64,000 nt of DNA from an uncultured Propionivibrio sp. (GCF_963666255.1 NZ_OY762657.1:372001-436000); one strand, 5' to 3'. Numbered from the stretch's first letter, positions 21,223 through 30,261 are shown. Program-made: numbers and translations. The notes: a model not told the origin generated them from the sequence alone.

Positions 21223-22413
21223 ATGGAATTGAAAGGAAAACGCATCGCCCTCGGCATCACCGGCGGTATCGCCGCCTATAAAGCCGCGGAACTCGTCCGC
21301 CTGCTCATCAAACAGGGCGCGACGGTACAGGTGGCCATGACCGATGCCGCCATGCGCTTCATCACGCCGCTGACCTTCCAGGCGCTGACCGGCCGGCATG
21401 TTTTCACCGATCCCTGGGATGTCCAGTCCGGCAACGGCATGGCGCATATCAACTTGTCGCGCGAATCCGACCTGCTGCTGATCGCGCCGGCCTCGGCCGA
21501 CACTTTGGCCAAGATCGCCCACGGCATCGCCGACACGCTGCTGACGACGCTGACGCTGGCGCGCAACTGTCCGCTGCTCGTCGCCCCGGCAATGAACCGC
21601 GAGATGTGGGCCAACCCGGCGACGCAACGCAACATCGCGACGCTGCGTGCCGACGGCGTTGGCATCCTCGGCCCGGCCAGCGGCGAACAGGCCTGTGGCG
21701 AAATCGGCGAAGGCCGCATGCTCGAACCCGAAGACATCCTCGAGGCGGTGATCGCCCACTTCCAGCCCAAGCACCTTGCCGGCAGGAAAGTGCTGCTCAC
21801 CGCCGGCCCGACCTTCGAGGCGCTCGACCCCGTGCGCGGCATCACCAACCTTTCCAGCGGCAAGATGGGCTTCGCCATCGCCCGCGCCGCCCGCGACGCC
21901 GGCGCCGAGGTAACGCTTGTCTGCGGCCCTGTCAGTCAGCCGACGCCGACCGGCATCGCCCGTGTCGACGTCACCAGCGCACAGGACATGTACCAGGCGG
22001 TGATGCAGCGCATCGGCGCCCAGGACGTCTTCATCGGCGTCGCCGCCGTCGCCGACTACCAACCGGCCGCAGCGGCCGAGCACAAGATCAAGAAGGAAGA
22101 CGGCGCCCCGCCGACGATCACGCTGGTGCGTACGCCCGACATCCTCGCCGAAGTCGCCGCCTTGCCCGCGGCCCCGCTTTGCGTCGGCTTTGCCGCCGAA
22201 AGCCGCAACCTCGCCGAATATGCCGAGCGCAAACGGCGCAGCAAGAAAATCCCGCTGATCGTCGGCAACCTGATCCAGGACGGTTTCGGCGGCGACAGCA
22301 ATGCCGTCACGCTGTTCGACGACTGCGGCGAAACGCCGCTGCCGCCGGGCAGCAAGCTCGAACTGGCGCGCGCGCTCGTCGAGCGCATCGCCCTCTTGCT
22401 CGGACCGGCCTGA
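21223..22413 (+). CDS. coaBC: bifunctional phosphopantothenoylcysteine decarboxylase / phosphopantothenate–cysteine ligase
   Basis: A 396-residue CoaBC (Dfp). The chosen start [15 protein letters not shown] follows AAGGAAG; a longer upstream reading lacks a ribosome site. The N-terminal flavoprotein CoaC domain has the active-site loop APAMNREMW and the Cys-containing flap [14 protein letters not shown]. The CoaB domain has [19 protein letters not shown] and the cluster [10 protein letters not shown]. It makes 4'-phosphopantetheine from phosphopantothenate and cysteine for coenzyme A. It precedes dut, the order common in proteobacteria. Confidence 0.96.
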   Translation: MELKGKRIALGITGGIAAYKAAELVRLLIKQGATVQVAMTDAAMRFITPLTFQALTGRHVFTDPWDVQSGNGMAHINLSRESDLLLIAPASADTLAKIAHGIADTLLTTLTLARNCPLLVAPAMNREMWANPATQRNIATLRADGVGILGPASGEQACGEIGEGRMLEPEDILEAVIAHFQPKHLAGRKVLLTAGPTFEALDPVRGITNLSSGKMGFAIARAARDAGAEVTLVCGPVSQPTPTGIARVDVTSAQDMYQAVMQRIGAQDVFIGVAAVADYQPAAAAEHKIKKEDGAPPTITLVRTPDILAEVAALPAAPLCVGFAAESRNLAEYAERKRRSKKIPLIVGNLIQDGFGGDSNAVTLFDDCGETPLPPGSKLELARALVERIALLLGPA

Positions 22414-22457
22414 CGCCAGCCCCCGTCTTCGTTCGCTCATTCACCACAGGAAACCCC

Positions 22458-22907
22458 ATGCATCGTATCGACGTCCGCCTCCTCGACCATCGTCTCAAGG
22501 AAACGCCGCCGCACTACGCCACGGCGGGCTCCGCCGGCCTTGACCTGCGCGCCTGCATCGAAGGCCCACTCAAGCTCAATCCGGGCGAAACGCAGTTGAT
22601 CCCGACCGGGCTCGCCATCCACCTCGAAGACCCCGGTCTCGCCGCCATCATCCTGCCGCGCTCGGGCCTCGGCCACAAACACGGCATCGTGCTCGGCAAT
22701 CTCGTCGGCCTGATCGACTCCGACTACCAGGGCGAGATCATGGTTTCGGCCTGGAATCGCGGCAAGGACGCCTTCACCATCAACCCGCTCGATCGCATCG
22801 CCCAGCTCGTCGTCATTCCGGTACTCCAGGTCGCCTTCGACGTCGTCGACGAATTCGACGCCAGCACGCGCGGCGTCGGCGGTTTCGGCAGCACCGGCAA
22901 GGGCTGA
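22458..22907 (+). CDS. dut: dUTP diphosphatase
   Basis: A 149-residue trimeric dUTPase. It has all five motifs: [42 protein letters not shown] and the C-terminal [10 protein letters not shown]. It hydrolyses dUTP to dUMP and pyrophosphate, preventing uracil incorporation and supplying dUMP for dTMP synthesis. The start [13 protein letters not shown] follows AGGAAACC. It lies 44 bases after coaBC and one base before the next gene, so the three are likely one operon. Confidence 0.97.
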   Translation: MHRIDVRLLDHRLKETPPHYATAGSAGLDLRACIEGPLKLNPGETQLIPTGLAIHLEDPGLAAIILPRSGLGHKHGIVLGNLVGLIDSDYQGEIMVSAWNRGKDAFTINPLDRIAQLVVIPVLQVAFDVVDEFDASTRGVGGFGSTGKG

Positions 22908-22908
22908 G

Positions 22909-23322
22909 ATGGCCTGGCAGGAGACGCTGGAGATCGCCACGCGCGGACGCGGCACGCTGGAGATCACCGGCGATGTTGCCGGCATCGTCAGCAACACAGG
23001 AATCGACTGCGGCATCGCCCACGTCTTCGTGCAACACACCAGCTGCTCGGTCATGCTGACCGAAAACGCCGACCCATCGGTGCGCCACGACCTCGAAACG
23101 CTGGCGCGGCGCTGGGCGCCCGACGGCGACCCGGCCTACCGGCATGCCGACGAAGGTGATGACGACATGGCCGCGCATGGCCGAACGCTGATCGCCGGCA
23201 GTTCCGTCACCGTGCCGGTCAGCCGCGGCCAGCTCGCGCTCGGCACCTGGCAGGGCATCTACCTGTGGGAACACCGCAGCCGCCCGCACCGCCGCCGCGT
23301 CGTTGTCACCATCACCGGATAA
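22909..23322 (+). CDS. yjbQ: YjbQ/UPF0047 family protein
   Basis: A 137-residue YjbQ-type protein. Family landmarks are VFVQHTSCSVMLTEN followed by a DPSVRHD motif, then GDDDMAAHGRTLI and GQLALGTWQGIYLWEHR. The conserved His and Asp residues form the active site. Members have been reported to show weak thiamine-phosphate synthase activity, and the physiological role is unsettled. The start lies one base after the dut stop, so it is translationally linked to dut. Confidence 0.92.
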   Translation: MAWQETLEIATRGRGTLEITGDVAGIVSNTGIDCGIAHVFVQHTSCSVMLTENADPSVRHDLETLARRWAPDGDPAYRHADEGDDDMAAHGRTLIAGSSVTVPVSRGQLALGTWQGIYLWEHRSRPHRRRVVVTITG

Positions 23323-23347
23323 CCCTACTCACCTCCGCCTTCCGACC

Positions 23348-23947
23348 ATGAAACAAGTCTGCGTCTTCTGCGGCTCCAATGCCGGCAACAAACCCGAATA
23401 CCTGCGCGCCGCTGACACCGTCGGCGCCACCCTCGCCCGGCGCGGCATCGGCCTCGTCTATGGCGCCGGCAATATCGGCCTCATGGGCGCGGTCGCCGAT
23501 GCCTGTCTCGCCGCCGGCGGCGAAGTCACCGGCATCATCCCGCAAGCGTTGATGGGCAAGGAAGTCGCCGGCCGACCGGTCGACCACAAGACGCTGACGC
23601 GCTGCGAAGTCGTCGATTCGATGCACACCCGCAAAGCGCGCATGGCCGAACTCTCCGACGGTTTCATCGCCCTGCCCGGCGGCTTCGGCACCTTCGAGGA
23701 ACTCTGCGAGATCCTCACCTGGAGCCAGCTCGGCTTTCACGGAAAGCCGGTCGGCCTGCTCAACATCGCCGGCTTCTACGATCCGCTGCTGGCACTCTTC
23801 GACCGCGCCGTCGAGGACGGCTTCCTGCATCCGAAGAACCGCGCCATGGCGCTCGTCGACACCGACATCGACGCCCTGATCGAGCGCATGGCCAGCTACC
23901 GTGCCGACCCCGTCACCAAGTGGCTGAAGGACGCCAGGAGCGTCTGA
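23348..23947 (+). CDS. LOG family nucleoside 5'-monophosphate phosphoribohydrolase (TIGR00730)
   Basis: A 199-residue Lonely-Guy family protein. Motifs are VFCGSN near the N-terminus, SMHTRKARM and the diagnostic PGGFGTFEELCEIL. Enzymes of this family release free base from nucleoside monophosphates, including cytokinin nucleotides, but bacterial members often act in general nucleotide turnover. It starts 25 bases after yjbQ and ends before a strong terminator, so it closes the coaBC-dut-yjbQ unit. Confidence 0.94.
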   Translation: MKQVCVFCGSNAGNKPEYLRAADTVGATLARRGIGLVYGAGNIGLMGAVADACLAAGGEVTGIIPQALMGKEVAGRPVDHKTLTRCEVVDSMHTRKARMAELSDGFIALPGGFGTFEELCEILTWSQLGFHGKPVGLLNIAGFYDPLLALFDRAVEDGFLHPKNRAMALVDTDIDALIERMASYRADPVTKWLKDARSV

Positions 23948-24007
23948 AGCACACCGCCACGGGAGTCTGTCGGCAAACCGCCCGAACCGCGCCCCCGCCC
24001 CGATCAC

Positions 24008-24038
24008 AAAGGCCATCGCCGCAGCGATGGCCTTTTTT
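24008..24038 (+). terminator. rho-independent terminator
   Basis: GGCCATCGC (24011–24019) pairs with GCGATGGCC (24024–24032) around CGCA and is followed by six T. It terminates the coaBC–LOG transcription unit. Confidence 0.9.
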
Positions 24039-24068
24039 CATGGGCACCGACAAGCTCTCAAACAATGC

Positions 24069-24118
24069 TTGACAGCCATCTCGCTCACGACTACCTTCTC
24101 ACATCAAACGTTAAACGT
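24069..24118 (+). promoter_or_regulatory. promoter and candidate FCD-GntR operator ahead of the apionate-type operon
   Basis: A perfect −35 TTGACA (24069–24074) is followed after 17 bp by a weak −10 TACCTT (24092–24097). Just downstream, ACGTTAAACGT (24108–24118) has the GT-N3-AC core typical of FadR/FCD-GntR operators. Repressor binding here would block an early transcript. The regulator gene at 28830 is the likely partner; that link is inferred. Confidence 0.45.
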
Positions 24119-24195
24119 CTGACCTTTAAGCAACATCAACCGAAGGCGGCCGACAGCACCACCCCCGAGCGTTTCACACCTGAAAGGAGAGCAGC

Positions 24196-25059
24196 ATGAG
24201 TGGCAAGATCGTCGTCAGCGTCATCGGCGCCGGCGGGAAAATGGGCACACGCGTCACCAACAACCTGGCCAAGCATCCGGAAGCAGTCGAACTCCTCTTC
24301 TGCGAAAACTCGGAAGCCGGCATCGCCGCGATCAAGGCACGCGGCTTTTCGACGGTACCGGCCGAAACGGCGGTACCGCGCGCCGACATCGTCGTCCTCG
24401 CCATCCCCGACGTGCTCATCAAGAAGGTCTCGGTCGGCATCGTGAACGTGATGCGGCCCGGCGCCACACTGATCATCCTCGATCCGGCCGCTGCCGTCGC
24501 CAAGGAACTCGCCCTGCGCGACGACTGTACCTTCGTCGTCGCCCACCCCTGCCACCCTTCCTGGTTCAACGACCAGGACACGCCGGAAGCCCGCCAGGAC
24601 TTCTTCGGCGGCATCGCCGGCAAGCAGGATATCGTCATGGCGCGGATCCAGGGCGACGAAAGCCGCTTCGACGACGCCCGCAAAATCAGCGAATGGATGT
24701 TCGCGCCAGTCGGCAAGAGCTTCGTCATGGGCCTCCGCGACATCGCCTTCCTCGAACCGACCCTGGTCGAGATTCTCGGCGCCTCGACGCTCTACGCCAT
24801 GGCGGAAACGGTCAACGAAGCCGAACGTCGCGGCATCTCTCGCGACGCCGCGGTGTCCTTCCTGACCGGCCACATCAGCATCCTGTCGGCGGTCTTCCTC
24901 GGCAAGATGGGCAACGTCCAGGTCTCCGACGCCTGCAAGGTCGCGGTCGGACTCGGCAACCGCCTCGTCCTGCGCGACGACTGGAGACGTATCTGGGATG
25001 ACGATGTCCTTGACAAGGCGATCGCCACGATGCTCAATCCGGAAGATCCTAAGATTTAG
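24196..25059 (+). CDS. apnO: NAD(P)-dependent dehydrogenase resembling D-apionate oxidoisomerase
   Basis: A 287-residue dehydrogenase. An N-terminal Rossmann fold carries VIGAGGKMGTRV; the following part has FVVAHPCHPSWFN, then an all-helical C-terminal domain with ASTLYAMAETVNEAERRG. The sequence resembles the phosphogluconate-dehydrogenase-like group that includes ApnO, which oxidises and isomerises D-apionate to 3-oxo-isoapionate. It heads an operon with a TRAP transporter and an OiaC-like decarboxylase, which supports a branched C5 sugar-acid route. The substrate assignment rests on remembered family resemblance plus context, so a related sugar acid is possible. Confidence 0.62.
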   Translation: MSGKIVVSVIGAGGKMGTRVTNNLAKHPEAVELLFCENSEAGIAAIKARGFSTVPAETAVPRADIVVLAIPDVLIKKVSVGIVNVMRPGATLIILDPAAAVAKELALRDDCTFVVAHPCHPSWFNDQDTPEARQDFFGGIAGKQDIVMARIQGDESRFDDARKISEWMFAPVGKSFVMGLRDIAFLEPTLVEILGASTLYAMAETVNEAERRGISRDAAVSFLTGHISILSAVFLGKMGNVQVSDACKVAVGLGNRLVLRDDWRRIWDDDVLDKAIATMLNPEDPKI

Positions 25060-25182
25060 CCTTTTCGTTTCAGCGTTGCCGAACGCCGCGCCGTTCAGCC
25101 ACACCCGAGCGACCGGCGTCGCGGCAGCACTTTTCGCAGTCGTCAATCAGGGAAGTACTTGCATCCACAGGAGAGGGTCAAT

Positions 25183-26157
25183 ATGAAACGAACACTCGCA
25201 ATGGCTTTGATGGTGATGTCGACAGTCGCGTTTGCCGCCGATGACTTCAAGGCAACCTACAAACTGACGATGACGCAGACGGCGCAGCACCCGTACGGCG
25301 TCGGCGCGCAAAAACTTGCCGATATCGTCAAGGAACGGACCAACGGTCGCATCCAGATCAAGCCGTTCAACGATAGCGTGCTTGCCAAGGGCGAACGCGA
25401 AATGCTCGAAGGCCTGCAACAGGGCACGATCGACATTTACGTCGGCTCGACCGGCCCGGTCGGCAACTTCAGCCCCTCGATGCTGATCGTCGACATCCCC
25501 TTCCTGTTCCGCGACAACGCGCACGTCGACAAGGTGCTCGACGGCCCGATCGGCAAGCAACTCCTGGCCGACGTGGACAAATCCGGCTTCAAGGGCCTGG
25601 CCTTCTGGGAAAACGGCTGGCGCCACCTGACCAACAACAAGGTCGCCGCCAAGACGCCGGATGAAGCCAAGGGACTCAAGATCCGCACAATGGAAAACAA
25701 GGCGCACATCCTCGCCTTCAAGACGGCCGGCCTGAACCCGACGCCGATGGCCTACAGCGAAGTGTACTCGGCACTGCAAGTCGGCGTCATCGACGGCCAG
25801 GAAAACCCGGTCGCCGTGTTCTACGCCTCGAAACTCTATGAGACGCAGAAATACTTCGCGCTGACCGGCCACGTCTATTCGCCGGCGCTGGTGCTGTTCA
25901 GCCAGAAGAAGTGGGATCGCATCCCCAAGGATGACCAGGAAATCATCGCCAAGGCCGCGCAGGAAGTGGCGCTGTTCGAGCGCAAGCTCAACCGCGACGA
26001 CGAAGAGAAGAAACTCAAGGAAATGGAAGGCAAGGGCCTCGTCGTGGTGCGCGACGTCAACAAGCCCGCATGGCAGAAATCGATGCAACCGGCATTCGAC
26101 GAATTCGCCAAGCAGTTCGGCAAAGACAAGATCGACGCCATCATCAACACCAAGTAA
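25183..26157 (+). CDS. dctP: TRAP transporter solute-binding protein (DctP family)
   Basis: A 324-residue periplasmic binding protein. The start MKRTLAMALM follows AGGAGAGG, and the signal peptide is cleaved near STVAFA. DctP-family motifs include LKIRTMENKAH with the ligand-binding arginine, and PTPMAYSEVYSALQVGVIDGQENP. It captures an organic acid for the membrane partners encoded next. The operon context suggests a sugar acid such as D-apionate. A stable hairpin separates it from dctQ. Confidence 0.94.
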   Translation: MKRTLAMALMVMSTVAFAADDFKATYKLTMTQTAQHPYGVGAQKLADIVKERTNGRIQIKPFNDSVLAKGEREMLEGLQQGTIDIYVGSTGPVGNFSPSMLIVDIPFLFRDNAHVDKVLDGPIGKQLLADVDKSGFKGLAFWENGWRHLTNNKVAAKTPDEAKGLKIRTMENKAHILAFKTAGLNPTPMAYSEVYSALQVGVIDGQENPVAVFYASKLYETQKYFALTGHVYSPALVLFSQKKWDRIPKDDQEIIAKAAQEVALFERKLNRDDEEKKLKEMEGKGLVVVRDVNKPAWQKSMQPAFDEFAKQFGKDKIDAIINTK

Positions 26158-26173
26158 TCCGCGTTGCGCATAC

Positions 26174-26210
26174 GCCGGAAACCCGCCCTCGCACGGCGGG
26201 TTCTCCCGGC
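26174..26210 (+). promoter_or_regulatory. intercistronic hairpin between dctP and dctQ
   Basis: AACCCGCC (26180–26187) pairs with GGCGGGTT (26195–26202), and an outer stem GCCGG (26174–26178) pairs with CCGGC (26206–26210). There is no long T-run, so it is more likely an mRNA-stabilising or attenuating hairpin that raises binding-protein output over the membrane subunits. Confidence 0.6.
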
Positions 26211-26244
26211 TGGGTATCTGAGCTCAGGTCAGAGGGGAAATGCC

Positions 26245-26733
26245 ATGCAGTTTCTGCGGCAATTCAATGCCATCGCGCTGAAAATCGCGGGATGGAGCGT
26301 CATCGTGGCGATGGCCGTCATCGCCATCATCGTTCCGTATGAAGTCTTCGGCCGATACGTGCTCGGCAACATGTCGATGTGGTCCAACGAGCTGACCCAA
26401 TACTCGCTCGTCTGGGCCTCGATGCTGGGCGGTGCCGTCGGCCTGAAACGCGGTTACCAGGTTGGCATCACCTCGTTACCTGACAGTCTGTCTCCGGCCG
26501 GCGCCCGCGTCGTCAAGGCCATCTCATTCGTCATCGTCCTGATCTTCGTGGCCCTGCTGAGCTATTACGGCTTCGACCAGATGTGGATGAACCGCAACCA
26601 GACCTCATCGACGATGGGCATTCCGATGAGCATTCCCTACTCGGCCCTGCCGATCGGCTTCGTGCTGATGTTCTTTGTCACCATGGAGCAACTCGTCGAT
26701 CTGCTGACAGACGCGCCGAAAGAGGAGAAATAG
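26245..26733 (+). CDS. dctQ: TRAP transporter small membrane subunit (DctQ family)
   Basis: A 162-residue four-helix membrane protein. The start MQFLRQFNAIALKI follows AGAGGGG. Hydrophobic stretches lie near residues 13–38, 50–68, 90–112 and 128–150, and the segment MSMWSNELTQYSLVWASMLG is typical of DctQ. It pairs with DctM in sodium-dependent uptake of the acid delivered by DctP. One base separates its stop from dctM. Confidence 0.92.
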   Translation: MQFLRQFNAIALKIAGWSVIVAMAVIAIIVPYEVFGRYVLGNMSMWSNELTQYSLVWASMLGGAVGLKRGYQVGITSLPDSLSPAGARVVKAISFVIVLIFVALLSYYGFDQMWMNRNQTSSTMGIPMSIPYSALPIGFVLMFFVTMEQLVDLLTDAPKEEK

Positions 26734-26734
26734 C

Positions 26735-28012
26735 ATGCTGACCGTATTCGCCATCAGTTTCGTCGTCATCCTCGGGCTCGGCGTTCCCATCTCGATCGGC
26801 CTTGGTGCCTCGGCAATGGTTTATGTGCTGATGCAGGAAGACCTGTCGCTGACCATGCTGATCCAGACCACCTTCGGCGGCATGTCCTCGTTTCCCTTGC
26901 TCGCCATCCCGCTCTTCATGCTCTCCGGCAACCTGATGAACGAGGGCGGACTGACCAAGGATCTCGTCCGCTTCGCCAAGCTCGTCATGGGCCATATCAG
27001 CGGCGGCCTCGGGCTCGCGACGATTCTCGCCAGCGCCATCTTCGCAGCGATCTCCGGCTCGGCCGTCGCCACCGCCGTCGCCATCGGCATGGTCATGATC
27101 CCGGCCATGAAGGAAGCCGGCTACGACGAGGAAGTCGGCGCCGCCGTCACCGCCACCGCCTCGTGCATGGGTCCGATCATCCCGCCGAGTATCCCGTTCA
27201 TCATGTACGGCGTCATCGCCAACGTCTCGATCGGCGCGCTCTTTCTCGGCGGCGTCATTCCCGGCTTGATGCTCGGGGCATTCCTGGCGATCTACATGTA
27301 TCTCGTCGCCAAGAAACGCAACTACCCGCGCGAGCCGCAGGCCTCGCTCAAGGAAGTGGCGCTGGGCGCCTGGCAGGCGCTGCCGGCGCTGCTGATGCCG
27401 GTGATCATCATGGGCGGGATCCTCGGCGGCGCCTTCACCCCGACCGAAGCCGCCGGCGTCGTCGCCGTCTATGCCTTGCTCGTCGGCGTCTTTTTCTACC
27501 GCAAGATCCACTGGCGCCGGCTACCGGACATCCTGCTCAACTCGGGTCTGGAATCGGCGATGGTGATGCTGCTGCTTGGCCTCTCCGAACCCTTCTCGTG
27601 GATCATCGCCTCGGAAGAGATCCCGCAACTCATCATCAATGCCATCGGCACCATCAGCACCTCGCCGATCATCGTGCTCTTCCTCATCAACATCCTGCTG
27701 ATCCTCGTCGGCATCCCGCTTGAGACCGCGCCGGCGATCACCATCGTCACGCCGGTCATCGCGCCGATCGCCGCTCAACTCGGCATCGACCCGATCCACC
27801 TCGGCATCGTCGTCTGCTTCAACCTCGTGCTCGGACTGATCACACCGCCAGTCGGCGCCGTGCTCTTCTCGATATGCAGCATCGCCGACATGCGCCTGGA
27901 AAAACTTGCCAAGGGCATCTGGCCGCCCTTCTTCATATCGCTGCTGGTACTGGGCCTGATCACGTACATCCCGTCGCTGACGACCTATCTGCCGCACCTG
28001 ATCATGAAATAG
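26735..28012 (+). CDS. dctM: TRAP transporter large permease (DctM family)
   Basis: A 425-residue permease with about twelve hydrophobic helices. DctM landmarks include PLFMLSGNLMNEGGL, AAISGSAVATAVAIG and the conserved MGPIIPPSIPFIMYG. With DctQ it forms the secondary transporter that takes acid from DctP using the sodium gradient. It is immediately downstream of dctQ and followed after 27 bases by the OiaC-like gene, so transport and catabolism are in one unit. Confidence 0.95.
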   Translation: MLTVFAISFVVILGLGVPISIGLGASAMVYVLMQEDLSLTMLIQTTFGGMSSFPLLAIPLFMLSGNLMNEGGLTKDLVRFAKLVMGHISGGLGLATILASAIFAAISGSAVATAVAIGMVMIPAMKEAGYDEEVGAAVTATASCMGPIIPPSIPFIMYGVIANVSIGALFLGGVIPGLMLGAFLAIYMYLVAKKRNYPREPQASLKEVALGAWQALPALLMPVIIMGGILGGAFTPTEAAGVVAVYALLVGVFFYRKIHWRRLPDILLNSGLESAMVMLLLGLSEPFSWIIASEEIPQLIINAIGTISTSPIIVLFLINILLILVGIPLETAPAITIVTPVIAPIAAQLGIDPIHLGIVVCFNLVLGLITPPVGAVLFSICSIADMRLEKLAKGIWPPFFISLLVLGLITYIPSLTTYLPHLIMK

Positions 28013-28039
28013 CCACCCATACGCCTCAAGGAACAACGA

Positions 28040-28852
28040 ATGATCGGACTCGGAACCTACGCCTTTTTCTGGCAGCACTCTGACCGCGCCGCGCCGCCGC
28101 TCAGCCTGGACGACATGCTGCGACGGACGCACGATCTCGGCGGCGGCGTCTTCCAGATCTGCGACTACCGTGCCGTGCTCGACTACGATGCGGCCCGGTT
28201 GCAGCAACTCAAGGCTGTCGCACAGGAACTCGGCATCGTCCTCGAACTCGGCACCAAGGGGATCCGGCCCGATCATCTCGCCGGCTACCTGCGCGTCGCC
28301 AAGGCGCTCGGCGCCAAGGTCATCCGCAGCATGGTCACCGCGCCCGACCACCGGCCAACGCTATCGGAAGCGGAACAACTGCTGCGTGCGCAACTGCCGG
28401 CGTTTGCCGATGCCGATGTCACAATTGCGCTGGAAACCTACGAGCAACTCAGTTCACGCGACCTCGTCGCACTGGTCGAAGCGGTCGGCAGCGAGCGGCT
28501 CGGCATCTGCCTCGACCCGGCCAATTGCATCGCCGCGCTTGAGCATCCGATCGAGGTCATCCACCGCTGCGCGCCGTATGTCAAGAACCTGCACGTCAAG
28601 GACTTCGCCTTCACGCGCCGGGGCGGCTGGGTCGGTTTCACGCTCGAAGGCACCGAGCTTGGTACCGGTCTGCTGCCCTATGACGAAATGATCAGGGCGG
28701 TGCGCCCGGAAGAACGCGGCATTCACCGGATCGTCGAGCACTGGCTGACCTGGCAGGACGATTTCGAGAAAACCGTCACGGCGGAAAATCGCTGGAACGC
28801 CTACAATCTCGCCTTCATGCGACAAAGGGATGAGGCACTTGGCAAGCAATGA
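28040..28852 (+). CDS. oiaC: TIM-barrel protein resembling 3-oxo-isoapionate decarboxylase
   Basis: A 270-residue member of the xylose-isomerase-like / AP-endonuclease-2 TIM-barrel superfamily. Predicted metal ligands are the Glu in IALETYEQ, the Asp in CLDPANC and the His in NLHVKDF. Alone the fold would be called a sugar isomerase/epimerase. Next to an ApnO-like dehydrogenase and TRAP transporter it resembles OiaC, which converts 3-oxo-isoapionate to L-erythrulose and CO2. No erythrulose kinase is present in the window. The specific call is moderate; the fold is secure. Confidence 0.58.
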   Translation: MIGLGTYAFFWQHSDRAAPPLSLDDMLRRTHDLGGGVFQICDYRAVLDYDAARLQQLKAVAQELGIVLELGTKGIRPDHLAGYLRVAKALGAKVIRSMVTAPDHRPTLSEAEQLLRAQLPAFADADVTIALETYEQLSSRDLVALVEAVGSERLGICLDPANCIAALEHPIEVIHRCAPYVKNLHVKDFAFTRRGGWVGFTLEGTELGTGLLPYDEMIRAVRPEERGIHRIVEHWLTWQDDFEKTVTAENRWNAYNLAFMRQRDEALGKQ

Positions 28853-29588
28853 CACCGACGGCGGGAAGCCCCATGAACTGGCGGCATTTCTCGCGTCCAA
28901 ACCGAACGACTCTTCGGTCGACTTCGTCGTCAACAGCATCAAGGAACTGCTGCTGACGCAAAAGGTCATGCCGGGCGACCGGCTGCCGTCCGAAACAGAA
29001 CTCTGCAAGCTGTTGTCCGTCAGCCGCGGGTCGGTGCGCGAAGCGATGAAAATCCTTTCGGCACTGGGCATCGTCGACATCCGGCGCGGCGACGGCACCT
29101 ACATCTCGACCGGCGGCGGCAAGGTCGTCTTCGACCCGCTGCTCTTCAGCCTGATCGTCTCGCGCCCCCGCTTTGCCGAACTCAAGGAGCTGCGCGTCAT
29201 CCTCGAAAAGAACGTGGCGCGCCTGGCGGCCCGCAACGCCGATGACGAAGACATCGCCCGGCTAAGAAGCTGCGTCGAACGAACGGAAGCGCTGCGTTCA
29301 AGCGAACAACGCGATTACGACGCGCTGCTGGCGCTCGACCTCGAATTCCACGAAACGCTCGGACGCGCCGCAAAAAACGGCCCGCTCGAAACCATCTACG
29401 GATTCGTCATGCAGTATTTCCGGCCCTACATCGCCCAGAGCCTGAAAAAGCAGAAGACGTTCAGCCGCGAATCGGCCGAGGCACACCGCGAGATTCTCGA
29501 CGCCATCGCGCGGCGGGATCACACCAGCGCCGAAACGGCCGTCGAAGACTCCAACGAAATCTGGGAATCGCTGGTCCTCAAGAACTGA
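28830..29588 (+). CDS. FCD-domain GntR-family transcriptional regulator
   Basis: A 252-residue regulator overlapping the previous gene by 23 bases; a TTG at 28839 is an alternative start. The winged helix (about residues 28–92) has MPGDRLPSETELCKLLSVSR and an IRRGDGTYI wing. The FCD ligand domain has LDLEFHETLG and AEAHREILDAIARRD, with metal-binding His and Asp positions. FCD regulators commonly repress sugar-acid operons until the substrate binds. It is probably the local regulator of 24196–28852; the candidate operator is at 24108. Confidence 0.93.
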   Translation: MRHLASNDTDGGKPHELAAFLASKPNDSSVDFVVNSIKELLLTQKVMPGDRLPSETELCKLLSVSRGSVREAMKILSALGIVDIRRGDGTYISTGGGKVVFDPLLFSLIVSRPRFAELKELRVILEKNVARLAARNADDEDIARLRSCVERTEALRSSEQRDYDALLALDLEFHETLGRAAKNGPLETIYGFVMQYFRPYIAQSLKKQKTFSRESAEAHREILDAIARRDHTSAETAVEDSNEIWESLVLKN

Positions 29589-29649
29589 GCACTCATCGCG
29601 GCGCGACGCCTGGCGACAAGGAATAAAGCAGGTCGAGAAAACCGAAAAT

Positions 29650-29669
29650 GGTCGGGCGGTTAGCCGACC
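29650..29669. terminator. possible bidirectional terminator between gntR and merR
   Basis: GGTCGG (29650–29655) pairs with CCGACC (29664–29669). On the plus strand CTTATT follows and on the minus strand ATTTTCGGTTTTC follows. The genes at 28830 and 29773 converge here. The 6-bp stem is short. Confidence 0.4.
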
Positions 29670-29772
29670 CTTATTCTGCTATTCGGCCAAAGCAGTCATA
29701 GAAGAATCTTGGAAATTCGGTCTCCAATGCGCGCATCTCCGGTCACTGGCAGACGCGCTAGTTACCTCGCCT

Positions 29773-30210
29773 TCATTTGCTCTTACTCTCTCCGTGGCAA
29801 GCACACCCCTCTCCATCAGCAGCCTGTTCCAACGTGCGCAGGATGCCGCATTCGCTCACGGTCTGCCGCCTGTGACAAGTATCGCGTAGCGCATGAAGCT
29901 GCTGTTCAAGCTGTCGCAATGACTCAAGCTGTTCGTGAATGCGAACAATCTGAGCATCGATGAGTTGGTTGATGTCATCGCAGGCGAGATTTGGATCGGC
30001 CTGAAAGTGACGGAGTGTGCGCACTTCTGCCAAGCCCATCCCCAATGAACGGCAGTGACGGATGAAGTTGAGTTGGGCCAGATGTGTGTTGGCATAGTTT
30101 CGATAGCCGTTGCTTTCGCGCAGAGGCGAATCGATCAGTCCTTCACGCTCATAGAAACGAACAGTTTCAACATCGCAACCACCGCGTTGCGCTAGTTCAC
30201 CAATTCTCAT
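29773..30210 (-). CDS. MerR-family Pb/Cd-type metal-responsive regulator
   Basis: A 145-residue MerR protein starting MRIGELAQRGGCDVETVRFY, with a DNA-binding region and long dimerisation helix. Metal-site cysteines are Cys77 (ACDDIN), Cys112 and Cys121 (C-x8-C), the layout of the PbrR/CadR group, plus Cys12 and a C-terminal Cys136-x-Cys138 pair as in PbrR. It should activate transcription on binding Pb(II), Cd(II) or a similar divalent ion. A matching 19-bp-spacer promoter lies just upstream at 30231 and reads toward the efflux genes. Confidence 0.9.
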   Translation of the reverse strand: MRIGELAQRGGCDVETVRFYEREGLIDSPLRESNGYRNYANTHLAQLNFIRHCRSLGMGLAEVRTLRHFQADPNLACDDINQLIDAQIVRIHEQLESLRQLEQQLHALRDTCHRRQTVSECGILRTLEQAADGEGCACHGESKSK

Positions 30211-30230
30211 GCAAATTCCTCAACAAGGGG

Positions 30231-30261
30231 TTGACCCTGTAGCGACTACAGACAGTTTAAT
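30231..30261 (+). promoter_or_regulatory. MerR-type promoter/operator with 19-bp spacer
   Basis: TTGACC (30231–30236) and TTTAAT (30256–30261) are separated by 19 bp. The spacer begins with the dyad CTGTAG-CGA-CTACAG (30237–30251). The long spacer with a central dyad is the signature of MerR-activated promoters. It reads rightward, away from the merR gene. No gene begins in the next 230 bp, so the transcript would run into the gene at 30496 and the CBA efflux operon. The rest of 30262–30495 holds no gene I can support. Confidence 0.8.

Noticed and set aside
21157-22440. Upstream extension of radC over coaBC
   Set aside because: The extended frame is antisense to a well-defined CoaBC. The internal start at 21156 gives the normal RadC length.
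24012-24195. Possible CRISPR or tandem repeats near the apionate operon
   Set aside because: The only repeats are the terminator stem and one small palindrome; there is no regularly spaced array here or elsewhere in the window.
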